From: Gloeophyllum trabeum ATCC 11539
Taxonomy: Eukaryota; Basidiomycota; Agaricomycetes; Gloeophyllales; Gloeophyllaceae
NCBI RefSeq assembly: GCF_000344685.1
Contig: NW_006920421.1
Location: 513,858-577,857, forward strand
Reading direction: 5' to 3'
DNA length: 64,000 nucleotides
Positions 22,041 to 33,879 of the stretch are shown in pieces. Made by a program: the position numbers and the translations under genes. The number at the start of each line of letters is the position of its first letter. Position 1 is the stretch's first letter. Under the pieces are notes generated by a model. The model was not told where the DNA came from, searched no databases, and saw only the letters and a program-made list of their open reading frames with translations.

Positions 22041-23910
22041 AGCTGATTGATTTTAGCGAGTCGCTATCAGGAAGTCGTGAGCAGCGTCGTATGCGGTCTC
22101 AGCCAAGGGGGACGTTGGGGAGGGAGCAAGCTGTCCTGCCTGTGGTGGTGCTCGTCAACACACCGCGCGTCGCCTGCCATAAATACCTGTCGGCGGGGCT
22201 CGAGCGATTGGATTAGGTTATGTATAGCATAATAGCCCACCATAATCGCAACCCGCCATTCAACGGATTCTCACACCTGCGCTCGTTCAATGAGGTGCTT
22301 TCCACGGGGATGCCGCCAGCACCAGATCGTGCCGCGAAGAAGGGCACGATGCAGGGTTATTGGTAAGGGGGAATGATGCTCACGAGAAAGACAGGTCATT
22401 CCCAGGTCCTGTGAGCTGATCCAAGTTATCAGATATCCTGTAGGCCTTCAATCTATGTCGCCACTTCGGTAGACTGCCGTTTGCTGGCGGGGGGACTTCT
22501 AAGCACCGGAACGCAACCCGTAATCGTCACGATCTGAGCATTAGTTGAAGTCTCTCAGCCAGAGTACACAGGTATCGACGAAGTAGAAGGGAGAGGATGG
22601 GAGTTGCGGAGACAGTAACACTGGAAGATGATCGAAGTACGAAAGAAGAAGGCGCAGAAAGCGGCACTGCTATTTGGCTTTTTGAGAACCGAGAAACGGT
22701 TATTTACGATATAAATGAAGCTGCGCATGCTCGACCACTCACGTTCAGCGGATTACGGACGGATCCCAAAATATCGCTGATGGGGGCGTTCGGCGTATAT
22801 AAGAGAGTATAAGGGACATACCGACCGGGAGGTTGGACCGAAGCGTGGTAGCGCTCATCAAGCAAGGGTTTGTTTGTGGCTGGTTGTTTGTGGCTGGCAT
22901 GAGCAATTACGATAAAGATGTCACGCAAGAACAAGATACTGATTAAATCTCGCAACCAAGGGAAGCGTCATAGCAGTGGGTGCCATCTAGCATACCTGAC
23001 ACTAGTACACAAATCAGTGAGGGATGGCACAGAAAGAAATGCAGCACCGACTATATGAGGCACGAGCATTGACTGGAAGAATCGGGGGTTCACCGACATT
23101 GACCCGTATCGAGAACAGGACTCCGCGACAGTCAATCGAAATCTTCACGGAGAATGCGAGGACGCCTAGGTTACTGGAAAGCCTGTTCATGTACCATTAC
23201 CTCGTTGCGGGTCCCATTTGGGGCCCGATCAATGCCTCCCAAAGAAAGGTATCCATCTTCGTCAAGACTACGATTGTGGGACTTGAGACAAGAACGCGTG
23301 AACTGCAATAATCAGGATTGCACATGCACTTGTATCATGTCCCCCAATTTCAGGCAAAAAAGTTGCGCGAGAACTGGGTTCGCGATTCCTGCAGCGCCTG
23401 AGCCCGTCCATCGCCGCTCTAGCAGTCTTCTGGCTCATAGAATATGCTCGACACGTACGTCAGTGCATCAACAGCAAACCAGCCGTTCAGGAGTCATGCC
23501 AAAGAAAACGAACCAAAAACTGGCACTTGAGTCGGAGCAACTGTCTCAATACATATTCACGCGTCTCAATAATCGCGTATTCAGCACCCACCGTAAGAAC
23601 GACCCTTGCTCGCTGAACTGTGCTTCATTTGCGGTTGTTTCAGTGCGTACAAGCCCAGGTCATTGTGTTGTGGCGAGACAATCGAATCAAGCGGCCTCGG
23701 GCGCGGAGGCATTCAAACATAGCCCAAATAAGGCCAAATTATGCTGTGGCACTGGCTACGTCGCGACACTTCATAACGACGGCCATAACAAACACACCCT
23801 GATTTATCTGAGAAGTACCGGCTGTTGTATGATAGTGTACCGAGATGGACATGGTCTGCACCTTTCTACGCTTTTTCCCCGATTTTACGCTCACCTGATT
23901 CCAGCTATAT
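22041..23910. other. Intergenic, 1.9 kb, no gene supported
   Basis: It holds the promoter of the UPF0014 gene (-) and the upstream region of the coiled-coil gene (+). A 262-codon open frame at 23154-23942 has no domain-like composition and overlaps the start of the next gene, so I treat it as chance. Confidence 0.5.
22871..22898. repeat. 14 bp perfect tandem duplication
   Basis: TTGTTTGTGGCTGG occurs twice head to tail. Confidence 0.8.
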
Positions 23911-26900
23911 GGCCGACACCGCAAATCCATCGTGGACATTGAAGGAGAATTATTAGACATATTCTACGACCACCCGGAATCCCATGAGAACGAAGCAGGA
24001 CAGCCCGTTATACCCGCCAACCACCTTGTCGACGTCTTTCGCACCTACTCCGAAAATCACGATGGACTGGAGCTCATCACGGCGGAGGAGGAGGAACAGC
24101 TCAATCAGCTGATCGAGAGCAACCCCGGGCTGGAGGTGACGCCGCAGGTGCTTATTGAGTTCATAGCCATGCGTGCTGCGGCAAAGGCACGCGAGGAAGC
24201 GGAGCACGGAGAGCAGCAGGAAACGGACGAGCGTGACGAGGAGGGCGGCGGGTCGGAAGGAGAGCGGGGTAGGACGGCGTACTGGGAGGGCGGGGGCGGC
24301 GACCGTTCGCGCTCCTCGAGTGAGGACTCAGCGGGTACCTCAGTTTACAGGAGCAGGCCGCCTTCCCGGGGCCCGCCGGTTCCTCCCAAGACTCCTAGCA
24401 CGCCGTCGACGCCGTTCGACGCGTCCAGGAGGCAGAGGACGACCCCGCTCGGGCCTCCCTCGAGCTGGACAGCGAAGCGTCCCATCCCGGCAGCGCGCAG
24501 GAAGAGCGTGGATGGAGGTCACTCCCGTGCTCTAAGCGACTCGGAGGTACGCTTTTCCCATTGTGCCACTGATGGAAGAAGCCTCTCATGACCCCTTTGT
24601 AGTTTGCCTCCGATAGCCCTAGCGCGTACAAGACTGGCGGCCGACGCTCCCGGGCACCCTCTAACCCTGTCTCTCCCAAATCGTCCTCACAACCCAATCT
24701 GCCCACCATGGATCACTACGTCGGATCGCCCCCTTCCTCGTTCAGCCGTCCCCCCTCCCGACCGCAATCCCGTTCCGCGTCTCGTCAGTCTCAGCGCTCC
24801 AACAGTATCGGCGGGCGAATCTTCAGCACCCCCTCACCCCACGGAGACGACTCTGGCACGGGCATCACACCTCCTTCGCCGGAGATTGACATCAGCAGCC
24901 ATAGGTTCCGCCACCAACAGGAGGACGACGACCTTTCGCACGGCGTCAATTCGCTGCCCATGCCGCGAGGGGACGACTCGGACTCGGACTCGGATAACGA
25001 GGACCGAACGATGGGGCTGGTGATGGACCGGTCTGCTGCCTCGTCGACTGTCTCTCTGGAGCCGAGTGAGAGGTTGGAAGCCCTTCAGAAGACCAATCAG
25101 GAGCTGGGGAGAAAGTTGTACGAGGCGGAGCGGATGCTGCAATTGCGACTCAATGAGCACGAGCTGGAACTGGAAGAGATGCAAAGCCGGTTGGAAGAGG
25201 CGAAGAGTGAACTGAGTGCGACTAAGAGAGAGGAGAAGGAGCTGAGGGCTAAGGAGGTGGGTTCGCTTTTCTCGCCCGCTCTTCTTCGTCGCAGCTTATG
25301 CCAGTATTCATCGTTTGCAGAAACAAAACTCCACGCAGATTCTAGCGCTCGAGTCTGAGATTGCCAAACTCCAGAAGAGCTTGGACAACTCTCGGACTGC
25401 GTACCAGAGTCTGCAGAAGCAGTACCAGGAACAATGCGGTGCGTAAATCCCTTATCTTTATAATCTCTCAATAGCTCTCGCTGATCCGTTCTTATCTACG
25501 TTAAGCTGAATCCGAGCGCTACCGCAATGCCCTCCGTCGCCGCGACGAAGAGATCAAAGACCTCCAAGAGGCTGCTGCCCTCCAGTCCTTGGAGGGTCAG
25601 AAATGGCTCCGCGAGCAGAACAACTATGAGGAGCGCATCACTGTCCTGGAAAACGAGCTCGTTCAGGCGCAGCAAACGCACGCGCAGCTCGAAGAGCAGA
25701 AGCAAGAGAACATGCTGCTCAAGGAGACTATCGACCGTATGAGGTTCGATATGGACGAGCTGCGTAACAGCCAGGTGCAGGGTGCCTCCGGAGGCGCGGG
25801 TGCGAGTGCGAAGAATACCATCAGTAAGAGTCTCGGGGCGGAGCTGCTGAGTAAGATGAAAGATGGCATGTGGGACGAAGAAGAAGAAGAGGAGGAGGAC
25901 GAGGGAGCGCGCAGTGAGGCGACAACCGCTGTTGAGGAGGAAGGATCTAGTGGGACGGAAGGTGAAGATGTAATCCAGACCATCATTACCCGCACAAAGA
26001 AGGTCAGCAGCCTGTGATTTCAGATTTTACATGCTAAAGCTTTGCGTTCTGCAGAGGGTCGCTCGTTCTGGCAAGGTCGAAAAAGTCACGTTGGAGGAAG
26101 TGAAGAAAGAATACACGGACACCGCTACGCAATATGAGGCGGTTGAATTCCTCGCGACTGCCGGAACTCAGACGGATCCTGAACCGAAGATCCTAAGGGC
26201 GTCTGCAGTCATCCAGACCGAAGCACCTCCAGTGCAGACTCTGGAAATTCAAACAGAACCCGAGCCTGTACCTGCGCCGAAGGTTACCGTTGACATGGAC
26301 ATCCAGACTGACATTGTTGCGGACGACGTTACTGTACGGGAAGAGGAAGGTGCCTCCTCCTCGACGACAGTCGTTCCTCCGACACCCAAGTCGCCAACAG
26401 TCGAGCCTCCTGCGCCCGACATGCCCCCGTCGTACAGCCAGACCCAGCAAGATGAACAATTGCGCATCGCGGCGGAGACGCTTCACAAATGGCACCCTGG
26501 TGTGACCGGGCCTTTCGAGACCGTCGCTACCGGCATCTCTGAGGATGCTATAGAAGAGTGGAAAGCCCTCAAGGAAGAACTCGGCGTCGATTGCCTTGTT
26601 ATCGACAAGATCCTAGAAGACTCGCCGAAGACTGGAGAGCCTCGCCCGATGAAGGATGGCAAGCGACGGAAGAGCGGCCGATTCTACAACATCTACAACA
26701 CCTACGTGTATGGAAGCAAGGACGGCAACGACTCGCCATCGGGAAGTAACATCGCAACTCAGGTTCTTCTATGCGTTGGTGCATCGGCCCTCGTTTTCTT
26801 AGCCATGAGGCCGCTCATGGTACCTCACTATGTCCACACTGGGCCGTCGTACTACGACCGCATGGCGTGGAATACCTTCAACTCTATGTACCCTCACGGA

Positions 26901-26996
26901 GAAGGGTTCTCCGCTGACGGCACTGCTGCGGTATGGAGCCTCTTCGGCCGTATGGGTGGTGGTGCTGCTCGGATAGTGAGGGGATGGCCGACATAA
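23911..26996 (+). CDS. Coiled-coil, tail-anchored-type protein with TQT motif array
   Basis: Unnamed fungal protein of about 900 residues. The exons are 23911/23932-24546, 24603-25256, 25321-25438, 25506-26002 and 26055-26996. The N-terminus (about residues 1-80) is helical and acidic (PGLEVTPQVLIEFIAM). A basic Ser/Pro-rich region follows, then a long coiled coil from PSERLEALQKTNQELGRKLY to LLKETIDRMRFDMDEL. Next is an acidic run, then a segment with GTQTDP, VIQTEA, EIQTEP and DIQTDI, matching the TQT core bound by dynein light chain LC8. One hydrophobic helix (VLLCVGASALVFLAM) lies 80 residues from the end, consistent with a membrane anchor. ATG 23911 (MADTANPS) is one base out of frame with the long frame that begins with VDIEGELL; either a base is missing or there is an unseen 5' exon. 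Function is unknown; an organelle-bound motor adaptor is an inference. Confidence 0.75.
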
Positions 26997-27371
26997 GTTC
27001 CAAATATGAGTTCTCAAGTTATATGACATTTATGCCATTATGCCTATTTATTTCCATTTTCCCTTATCTCCCCTGCTCATTTATTATCGTCTTATGCTGG
27101 TGCTGTTGTTATGGTATGAATGTGGAGGAACTCTTGTAACGTGCGATGTACCATACTCACCCACGAGATACCTTAAGCTTACCTTAGCTAGCCCTGTAAT
27201 AAATTTTCTTGTGTATACTCATACACTTTGATGAAATACCGACAGCGGAACGGACAACTGAGGGGATGAGATCATGCGTAGTAGGGTATAATGAAACACT
27301 CCAGTCCGTAATCTATGACTTCTCTCTTACTCTAAATCGTCCATGCCTACATGTCTAGGGGTCCTCTCTTA
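26997..27371. other. Convergent 3' intergenic region
   Basis: Shared 3' UTR space of the coiled-coil gene (+) and the kinase gene (-). It is AT-richer than its surroundings and has no gene. Confidence 0.55.
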
Positions 27372-30300
27372 CTATTCTTCGCTGCTATCTGGGGGTGGGG
27401 GTGACGAAGCCATCGTGACTGATACCGATGGTCGCCGTCGTCGGACCTCTAGTGTGATGGCTTCGTCGTCGCTCTCCTCGTCCTCTTCATTATACATCTG
27501 GCTGGTATTCAAGGTTGGTCGCTCCTCGTCATCGGAGTTGCGACCGAAGAAGCTACTAGAGTCGTCCTCGAAATCTTGATACCTGTTGTCCGAGTAGTAT
27601 ACTTGTGCCAAGGGACTTGTGGTGTGCGAACGCGGATGCGCTTGAGCCTGTCTAACAAGATCTTGTACCGCTGGGTCGGCGGCGGGGGGAACATCGCCCG
27701 TCTCGCTGAACAGGCGTTCGGTTTGGGGATGTAGGGGTACGAGGGGATAAGAAGATGGAGGACTGCTCCCTGTGACAAGGCGAACAGCCGACGCTGCAGG
27801 GTGAAGAGGCTCGTTGAGCAGAATACCTCCCGCTCCAAGATGCATAACCTCCTTGTCTACACCAGCGGATTCCCATTGATCAGCAGAATGCACGCTTGTC
27901 ACGTCCTCAGAATGTCGCATGTACTCGGCGGTCTCGCCCCAGCTAGAGGCTCGTCTCGCTGCAGTCAGCGACTCGGACGCCTTCTCGGACGAAGCGGCCC
28001 TCTTGGGTACAATCGTGAAAGCCTCTTCACTTCTCCTTGCATAGAGATCTGCAATGGGACTCCCTCTGACATGTGTGCCGCGGGGAGACGACGCCGCAGA
28101 TGTGGAGGTTGAAGTAGATGCTTCGTGAGGAGCGGGCCCGTAAGACGTATGTCGGCTGGGACGTAGGCTAGTAGGGATCCAGGAGGAAAGTGAGAATCGA
28201 TTTCGCGAAGGCTCATCTGGGCTTCTGTCTGCCGAACCTTTCCCGCCGTACGGCGAGTCATCTCCAATGCTGCTTGCTGTGGGGCTAGCAGAATGCGCGG
28301 AACGGGGAGTCGGGGGTAGAGCATGACGTGGTCTAGGGACAAGCAAAGTTTCTGAACCCCGACGCGCTTTCCCAAACGAACCAGCAATCTGCGCCGACTG
28401 GTGTCGCGGACTCGGCAGTCGATCCGTGGATCTCGAGCGCATATGAGAGATGACGTCCGGCGACGACTCGTTCTTGTACTCAGGAGCGAGTGGGGCAAGC
28501 CGCCGAGCCTTCCCTTTCTCGAGCGACCCTGTCGCCGTGGGCGGCCTGGAGCCCGTACTCTTCGCCCGAGTGACCATCACATGCGGTGCAGATCTCTGGC
28601 CTATACACTTGAAGTCGTCGTCGTCCTCCTCGTGCCTGGAGCGGAACGAGCGCTGCGTGCGCACCGTCTTCCACAGGTTTGAGATCGGGCGCGTGAGCCG
28701 CTTCGTCCACCGGAAGCGCACGTCGGACATGGCGTCACTCGCGTCGTCCTCCGTGACCGTCACCTGCTCCTCGTTGCTCGGCGACGTCTCGCGTATCCAG
28801 GCGTCTGGGTTTGGGATGTCGCGCAAAAACCACGGGTGGCGCTGGTGCGTGAGTGAGCATATCAGCATTAACAACGGATAACTCACTCGCAGAGTAGTAG
28901 CCACCCACCTTGACCTGGTCTAGGGTTATCCGCTTCTCGGCGTCTTTCTCGAGGAGGCGCTCGAGGAGGCGGACGACAATGTTGCCCTCGGTGTCGTGCT
29001 TGGTCTTCGGCGGATGTCTCGGGCCCGACTCTATCTTATCCGAGCCCATGGTCGCGGGCAAATCCCAGTCCTGGTTGCATATCATCTGGTACACGGGATA
29101 CTCGTTCATGTCCTCGTCAAAGAACGGTGTCGTGCCGAAAAGCAAGCAATACAGCGTCACGCCGAGCGCCCAGACGTCGATGGCCTTCGAGATCTGCCGC
29201 TTCGGCGGGGTCAGCGGAGTGACAGAGGTCTGGCCGTCCGCGGACATGGTCCCGATTTCGTAGATGACCTCGGGCGCCATGAAAGCGGGGGTGCCAGCTG
29301 TCCTGGAGAGATCAGACTCGTCCATGAGGATGGAGTCGTCTAAGGCATCCCCAGTAGCCTTGCGCTGACCCGCCGCGGCGAGACGCTGGGCATAGGAAAA
29401 GTGCGACACGCCGAAGTCGGTGATCTTCACGGCACGTCGATCGCTCGTGTACATGAGATTAGCGGGTTTTATATCTCTATGGATTATGCCTTGATAATGG
29501 ACTTCCATGGAGGAAAAACCGCCGCTTAGTTGACCCACAACGCGAAGTGATGCAATGAAGGAGGTACTTACGGTACTCTAGACCGAGTATGACATCTCGG
29601 ATGATTCTTCTACTTTGGTCGACATGAAGCACAGGGCGGCCATTACGGTCACGCCATTTCACTTCCCCTCCTCCGAGGAATTCCATGACTGAGGAAAGAA
29701 CCAAGGTCAGCATCAACTACGGAACAACATATAGCAGTAAGGACGTGCGGTGGGCAGTCTGCTAGGAACACGTTGGTTCTGCGACACAAGCGGCAGGGAG
29801 ACGCCCCCCATCATGTCGCGTTTACTGGAACATGTAGGTGATATCCTAAAGACGTAACCGAGACGCACCCATGAAAATGCGCGAGTAAAGCTTGTCGTCT
29901 ATGACTTCCAAGAGACGTACTATGTGCGCGTGTCGCAGCTTCTTCATGATGGCAATCTCCTTCCGGATTTTCTGTTCCGTGCTGCTCAGCCTCTCGCTCA
30001 AGGGGATGTGAGGGCTGCTCGGCATGTTAGACGGACGTCGCAACTTCTTCATCTTCTCAGCCCGGGGGTTGCGCCGCCTGACGGATTTGATGGCCTTGAC
30101 CTCCATTCATGAGGCTACTGCGCAGGCCGGGTAGAACGACAGTGAGACGTACCACTGGCTGCTTTTCGTGCAGCAAGTCCCAAGCCAGATAGACATCTCC
30201 GTGCTGCCCCTTCCCAATCATAGGCCCGCGAATATATTGGTTAATTACTGGCAGACCGCTGTCCGTATAACTCTCCCTGATTGCAGCGGTCATTCGGACG

Positions 30301-30377
30301 CCGTCCGTAGGATCTAGAGGCGGATGCACGTCCATCGCAGTGGCCGAGTCCTCAGGAGGCAGAGACCCGTCGGCCAT
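27372..30377 (-). CDS. CaMKK-type Ser/Thr kinase (putative SNF1/AMPK-activating kinase)
   Basis: Protein kinase resembling CaMKK and the fungal SNF1-activating kinases (Sak1, Tos3, Elm1, Ssp1). Six exons start at ATG 30377. The P-loop GKGQHGDVYLAWD is on exon 1. Exon 2 begins at the VAIK-type motif (VKAIKSVRRRN) and carries a basic Pro-containing insert (KLRRPSNMPSSPHIPLS), like the RP insert of CaMKKs, before KEIAIMKKLRHAHIV. The MEFLGGGEVKW hinge follows. The catalytic loop is HRDIKPANLM, the DFG motif is TDFGVSHF, and the APE region is GTPAFMAPEVI. The kinase domain ends with RHPWFLRD. A long Ser-rich C-terminal tail of nearly 500 residues is likely regulatory. Intron 2 is about 177 nt, longer than its neighbours. 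Kinase identity is certain; the pathway role is inferred from the insert and hinge. Confidence 0.9.
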
Positions 30378-30997
30378 ATTGAAGGCTGCATACGCTGCCG
30401 AACGCGCAAAATATGCTTATTTTCTGCAGGATATTGCCAACGACGACGACGCAGACCAAGACTCGCAGAAGAGAAGGCAACCCCGCAGAGCCCCAGAGCA
30501 GTTTATAAACGAGTGCTAACGACATGGTAATACGGTACCGAGGACCCCAAAAACCGCTTCTGACAGCCTTGATGCCGAACTTAAGATAATCCGGCCAATT
30601 CCCTCCGGTTATCGGGCTCTGATGGCGGTGCTACTCCATTAGATCTCGGTCATTCGGCCTCTTTCGCCGAATAACACGTCATAAATCACTAGTATCGAAT
30701 ATACCGCGCTCATTTCACGACGTTCGTATGGCTTGATTTCATCCTGGTACTGTGTTGATTATCCTTTTATTGGTACGTGGACGTCGGGTTCTGTATCACC
30801 TGTATAGTTTCAACTTCGCACAACTAAAGTACAGCGCATTCGGAGGCATCTCCAGATAATCTGACTTATTGCACACTGATCCATTAGGAATTCTAAGGGG
30901 AAGCGATTAATCATAAATGACCTGGTGTTTCTCACACAACGAACCTCCCTGGGTGCTAACAATCTATGCATCTCCCGCCATGGCCGCGGCGAATCCC
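30378..30997. promoter_or_regulatory. Kinase promoter region / microprotein 3' region
   Basis: About 620 bp between two minus-strand genes. No gene is seen. The 5' UTR of the kinase probably lies in the first 150 bp. Confidence 0.45.
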
Positions 30998-31522
30998 TCA
31001 GCGAGGGCAGGCACACTTCTGCTCTTCAGGCACGTCTTTCATAACCTAGAAGAACGAGCGCATTTCCATCAGTAAGATTCTATCCAATATCCTGAGGTGC
31101 CTGTAAAGCAATTTCGTCCCAATGACGCTCGCCAAAGTCTGGTGGTCCTTGGAAAATGCCGCGACGACGTAAAAGCACATCAATCGAGGTAAAATGAGGG
31201 CACCTTCGAATAGTAGGGCCATCGAAGCTCATCGAGCACACCGGTGGCCGGGGAGAGGCGGCGAGCCACCGGCCATCAAACAGTCGCACATAATGAAACG
31301 TCTCGTCATCAATTCTGAGTCAACAACACTCACTTGGTCAACGTGCTGGCCACATCCCTGGATGAGCGGCGAGCGCGGGGTAAGAACGTTCGAATCAGCA
31401 TCACATCACGCTACGCGAAGTGTGGGGAGCCCTTCGCATACCTTCCACGAAATCTTGCCGCACTTGTCGCACTTCACTTGGTAGCACGCGTTGGCAGGAG
31501 CTGCGTCGGTTTGGACGGCCAT
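30998..31522 (-). CDS. 50-residue CxxC microprotein
   Basis: Very small Cys-rich protein spread over three exons: 31522-31442, 31357-31334 and 31045-30998. All junctions are phase 0 with GTATGC..CCAG and GTGAGT..CTAG splice sites. It has six cysteines: C13, the C18/C21 pair in CDKCGK, C29 in KGCGQHVD, and C46/C48 in KCACPR. The CxxC-then-GCG-then-CxC pattern suggests a single metal-binding or redox fold. I recall similar short proteins (CKKCGKTTWKGCG.. type) in other fungi, with no assigned function. The middle exon is only 24 nt and the second intron is nearly 290 nt, so automated callers may miss it. Confidence 0.8.
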
Positions 31523-32051
31523 GAGGGTGATCTACAGCGCGATCTCAGCTTGATGCCCAGACGAGATTATACCGAGGCCATATGATTGAACCCACCAATG
31601 AATACGATTTGCTGTGCGCACGACGACTGAGAGTTCTCGGAGAGTTCTCAAGGCGAAAGAACGCCCGAGCCGTGCGACTTATATGCCTGACTCTATTCCG
31701 AATAGTGTCACAATTGCTATATACACAGGTCACGCCCTCGTGAGTGGTCAGCAAAACAGTAAGCAGAAGTGGAATTCGGATATCGCGGCATCTCAGGCTT
31801 GCAGATCCCCTGTTTCCATGCATTTCCATGAGCACTCAACACCAGCACAATTATATCCTTCTCCCAGTTCCATTGATACCTCGCTATATACACTAATCTA
31901 TACACCGTTATATAACCTCTACATACATCGGTTTTATACCCGCCAAGCCTCCGGTGAGATCACCACGCAACTGCCATCTCACGCGGAGGATCTAAGGCAG
32001 AGCACACGACTCCGAACCCCCGCCATCAAAACGTAGTCCCAACTCTAATCC
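31523..32051. other. Intergenic, AT-rich
   Basis: Contains several TATA-like runs (CTATATACACTAATCTATAC and neighbours, about 31880-31950). It lies upstream of the microprotein and downstream of the aminotransferase, both minus strand. No gene is supported. Confidence 0.5.
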
Positions 32052-33879
32052 TCACGCCTTCCCGGCGGTACTGGCAGCCCGCGCCTCGAGCACGACGTCG
32101 CGCAGCCGGCGTATCGCCTCGTCAATCTGCTGCTCGTCGAGCAGACTGAACGACGCGCGCACGTACGCCGTCTTGCGGTTGTTCGGCATGAACACCGTAC
32201 CCGGCAGCGCGAGCACGCCGCGCTCGAGCGCTTTCGTGCGGATGACCGCCTCCGAGTCCTCCTCGGAGGCGCCCGTCGGATCTAGCAGAAGCTTGAACCT
32301 ACACAATAGTCAGCTACTATAAGCCACCCCACTTGTGGTGCACACGTGACGTACCAGTAGAACATCCCGGCTTCCGGTGCGCTCCACTCCGCGAGACCCG
32401 TGAGGTGCTGGCGCATCGCGCGCTCGAAGATGTCGCGCTTCTCGCGGTAGAAATTCGACACGTTCTGGCTGTGGACCTTGAACGTGTCGTATCCCCAGTT
32501 GTTGAGCAGGGTGGCCACCATCACCTGCACCAGACCGGGGGCCTGCAAGTTCGCGACAGCCGTCTGATCCAGCGATCCCAGTCAGCAGGCCGTCCCTGAA
32601 GGACAAAGTCTACGCAAACACATACATGCATATCCATGGCGTGCAATAATGGCTCGGGTCCGGACGCAAAGCCCACACGGATCCCAGCTGAGAGGACCTT
32701 GGATAAGCTGTCGAATCGCAGTACGCGCCCAACCTCCGGCTCCTCGAGCTCCAAATTGAAGTACGACGGCGGTCGGGGGGCTTCTCCAAAATATAGATAG
32801 TAATAAGGATCATCTGCATCCTTGATCAGACTCCACCGATGGAGATATCAGGAGCAATACCGACCCTCCATGATCAAGAAATTGTGCTCCCGCGCAAGGG
32901 CCAGAATTTCCTTGCGACGCTCTAAACTAGTGGTTGCACCTGTGGGATTCGAGCCGAACTATATCCAATTAGTGAGAGAAACAAACGCTGGAAGAGCAGG
33001 GGTGAAGCATACCGGCACAGTATATAATGCTTTAGGTTTTGGCTTCTCTGCTGGCCAATTCTCATATATCGAGCGTATGGACGCCGGATTGACTCCCTGC
33101 GAGTCACTAGCGACCTCTACGGCACCTTCTGAGTACTTGCACTCCGGCTGAAAATGAGAATAGGTACCACATACCAACCAGCTCGCAATGCTCGAGCAAC
33201 GGAAGAACTCCGCTGAAACACCAATCGGTAATGAGGACCGTGTCCGCCGATGGCGTCTGGAGATGCTATCACTCACGCATAGGCCGGCGATTCGATGAGA
33301 ACAGAGTCCCCGGGGTTCGTGATCGCCGTTATCGCCTATCGCAATTGGGAGTGCAGACAATCAGTGTCTTCCTTCAGAGAACAAGGCGATTATCCTAACC
33401 TTGTACAACATATCTTGAGAGCCTGACCCGACGGAAACATGCCATCCTTCGCCTCTCTTCCTGCCATGGAAGTACTCCTGGAGACCGAAAATCCAGTTCA
33501 CTAAAGACGAGTCTCCGGCAGCCATTCCGTATTGCAATCCTCTGTCCAGATCGGCCTTGTCAACTTCCAAAGTGACATCGGCGGAAGGGTCAGTAGGCGA
33601 GCGCGTCTTGAAGCTGATGGACTTGAAAGGGAAGCATGAGGCGTTTGGTTTTCCCGCCAAGAGGGAGATGAGCCCAGGGGTATTTTCTAATGGAAAGAGA
33701 GATCGGACTGGTTTGGCATCCGCAACGTCAGGGCCACGCAGAAAAACCTCAGATGAGTGAAGCCACGCACTAGGGTTGGGTTTCCTCCGATTGGCGGCCT
33801 CTGAAAGGAAAGGAGTGTAAAACTCGGCGGGGAGGTACTTCACATCCGAAATACCGTTCCCATTCGCCTCTTTGGGCAT
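32052..33879 (-). CDS. PLP-dependent aminotransferase, ARO8/AADAT-like (fold type I)
   Basis: Likely aromatic amino acid or 2-aminoadipate aminotransferase of the class I/II family. It exchanges an amino group with 2-oxoglutarate through pyridoxal phosphate. Start chosen at ATG 33879 (MPKEANGNG); the frame is open upstream but lacks another ATG. Family blocks in order are LISLLAGKPN, GLQYGMAAG, VSVGSGSQDMLYK, then across an intron AITAITNPGDSVLIESPAYA, KALYTVP..GSNPTGATTSLERRK, EG..DPYYYLYFG and VLRFDSLSKVLSAGIRVGF. The PLP-binding Lys sits in SLSK, and the phosphate-contacting Arg follows in GIR. The C-terminal block includes GVLALPGTVF and YVRASFSLLD. Exons are split by about eight short introns. 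Substrate preference cannot be read from sequence. Confidence 0.9.

Noticed and set aside
23154..23942. 262-codon plus frame before the coiled-coil gene
   Set aside because: No hydrophobic or domain pattern, no splice partner, and it overlaps the next gene's start.
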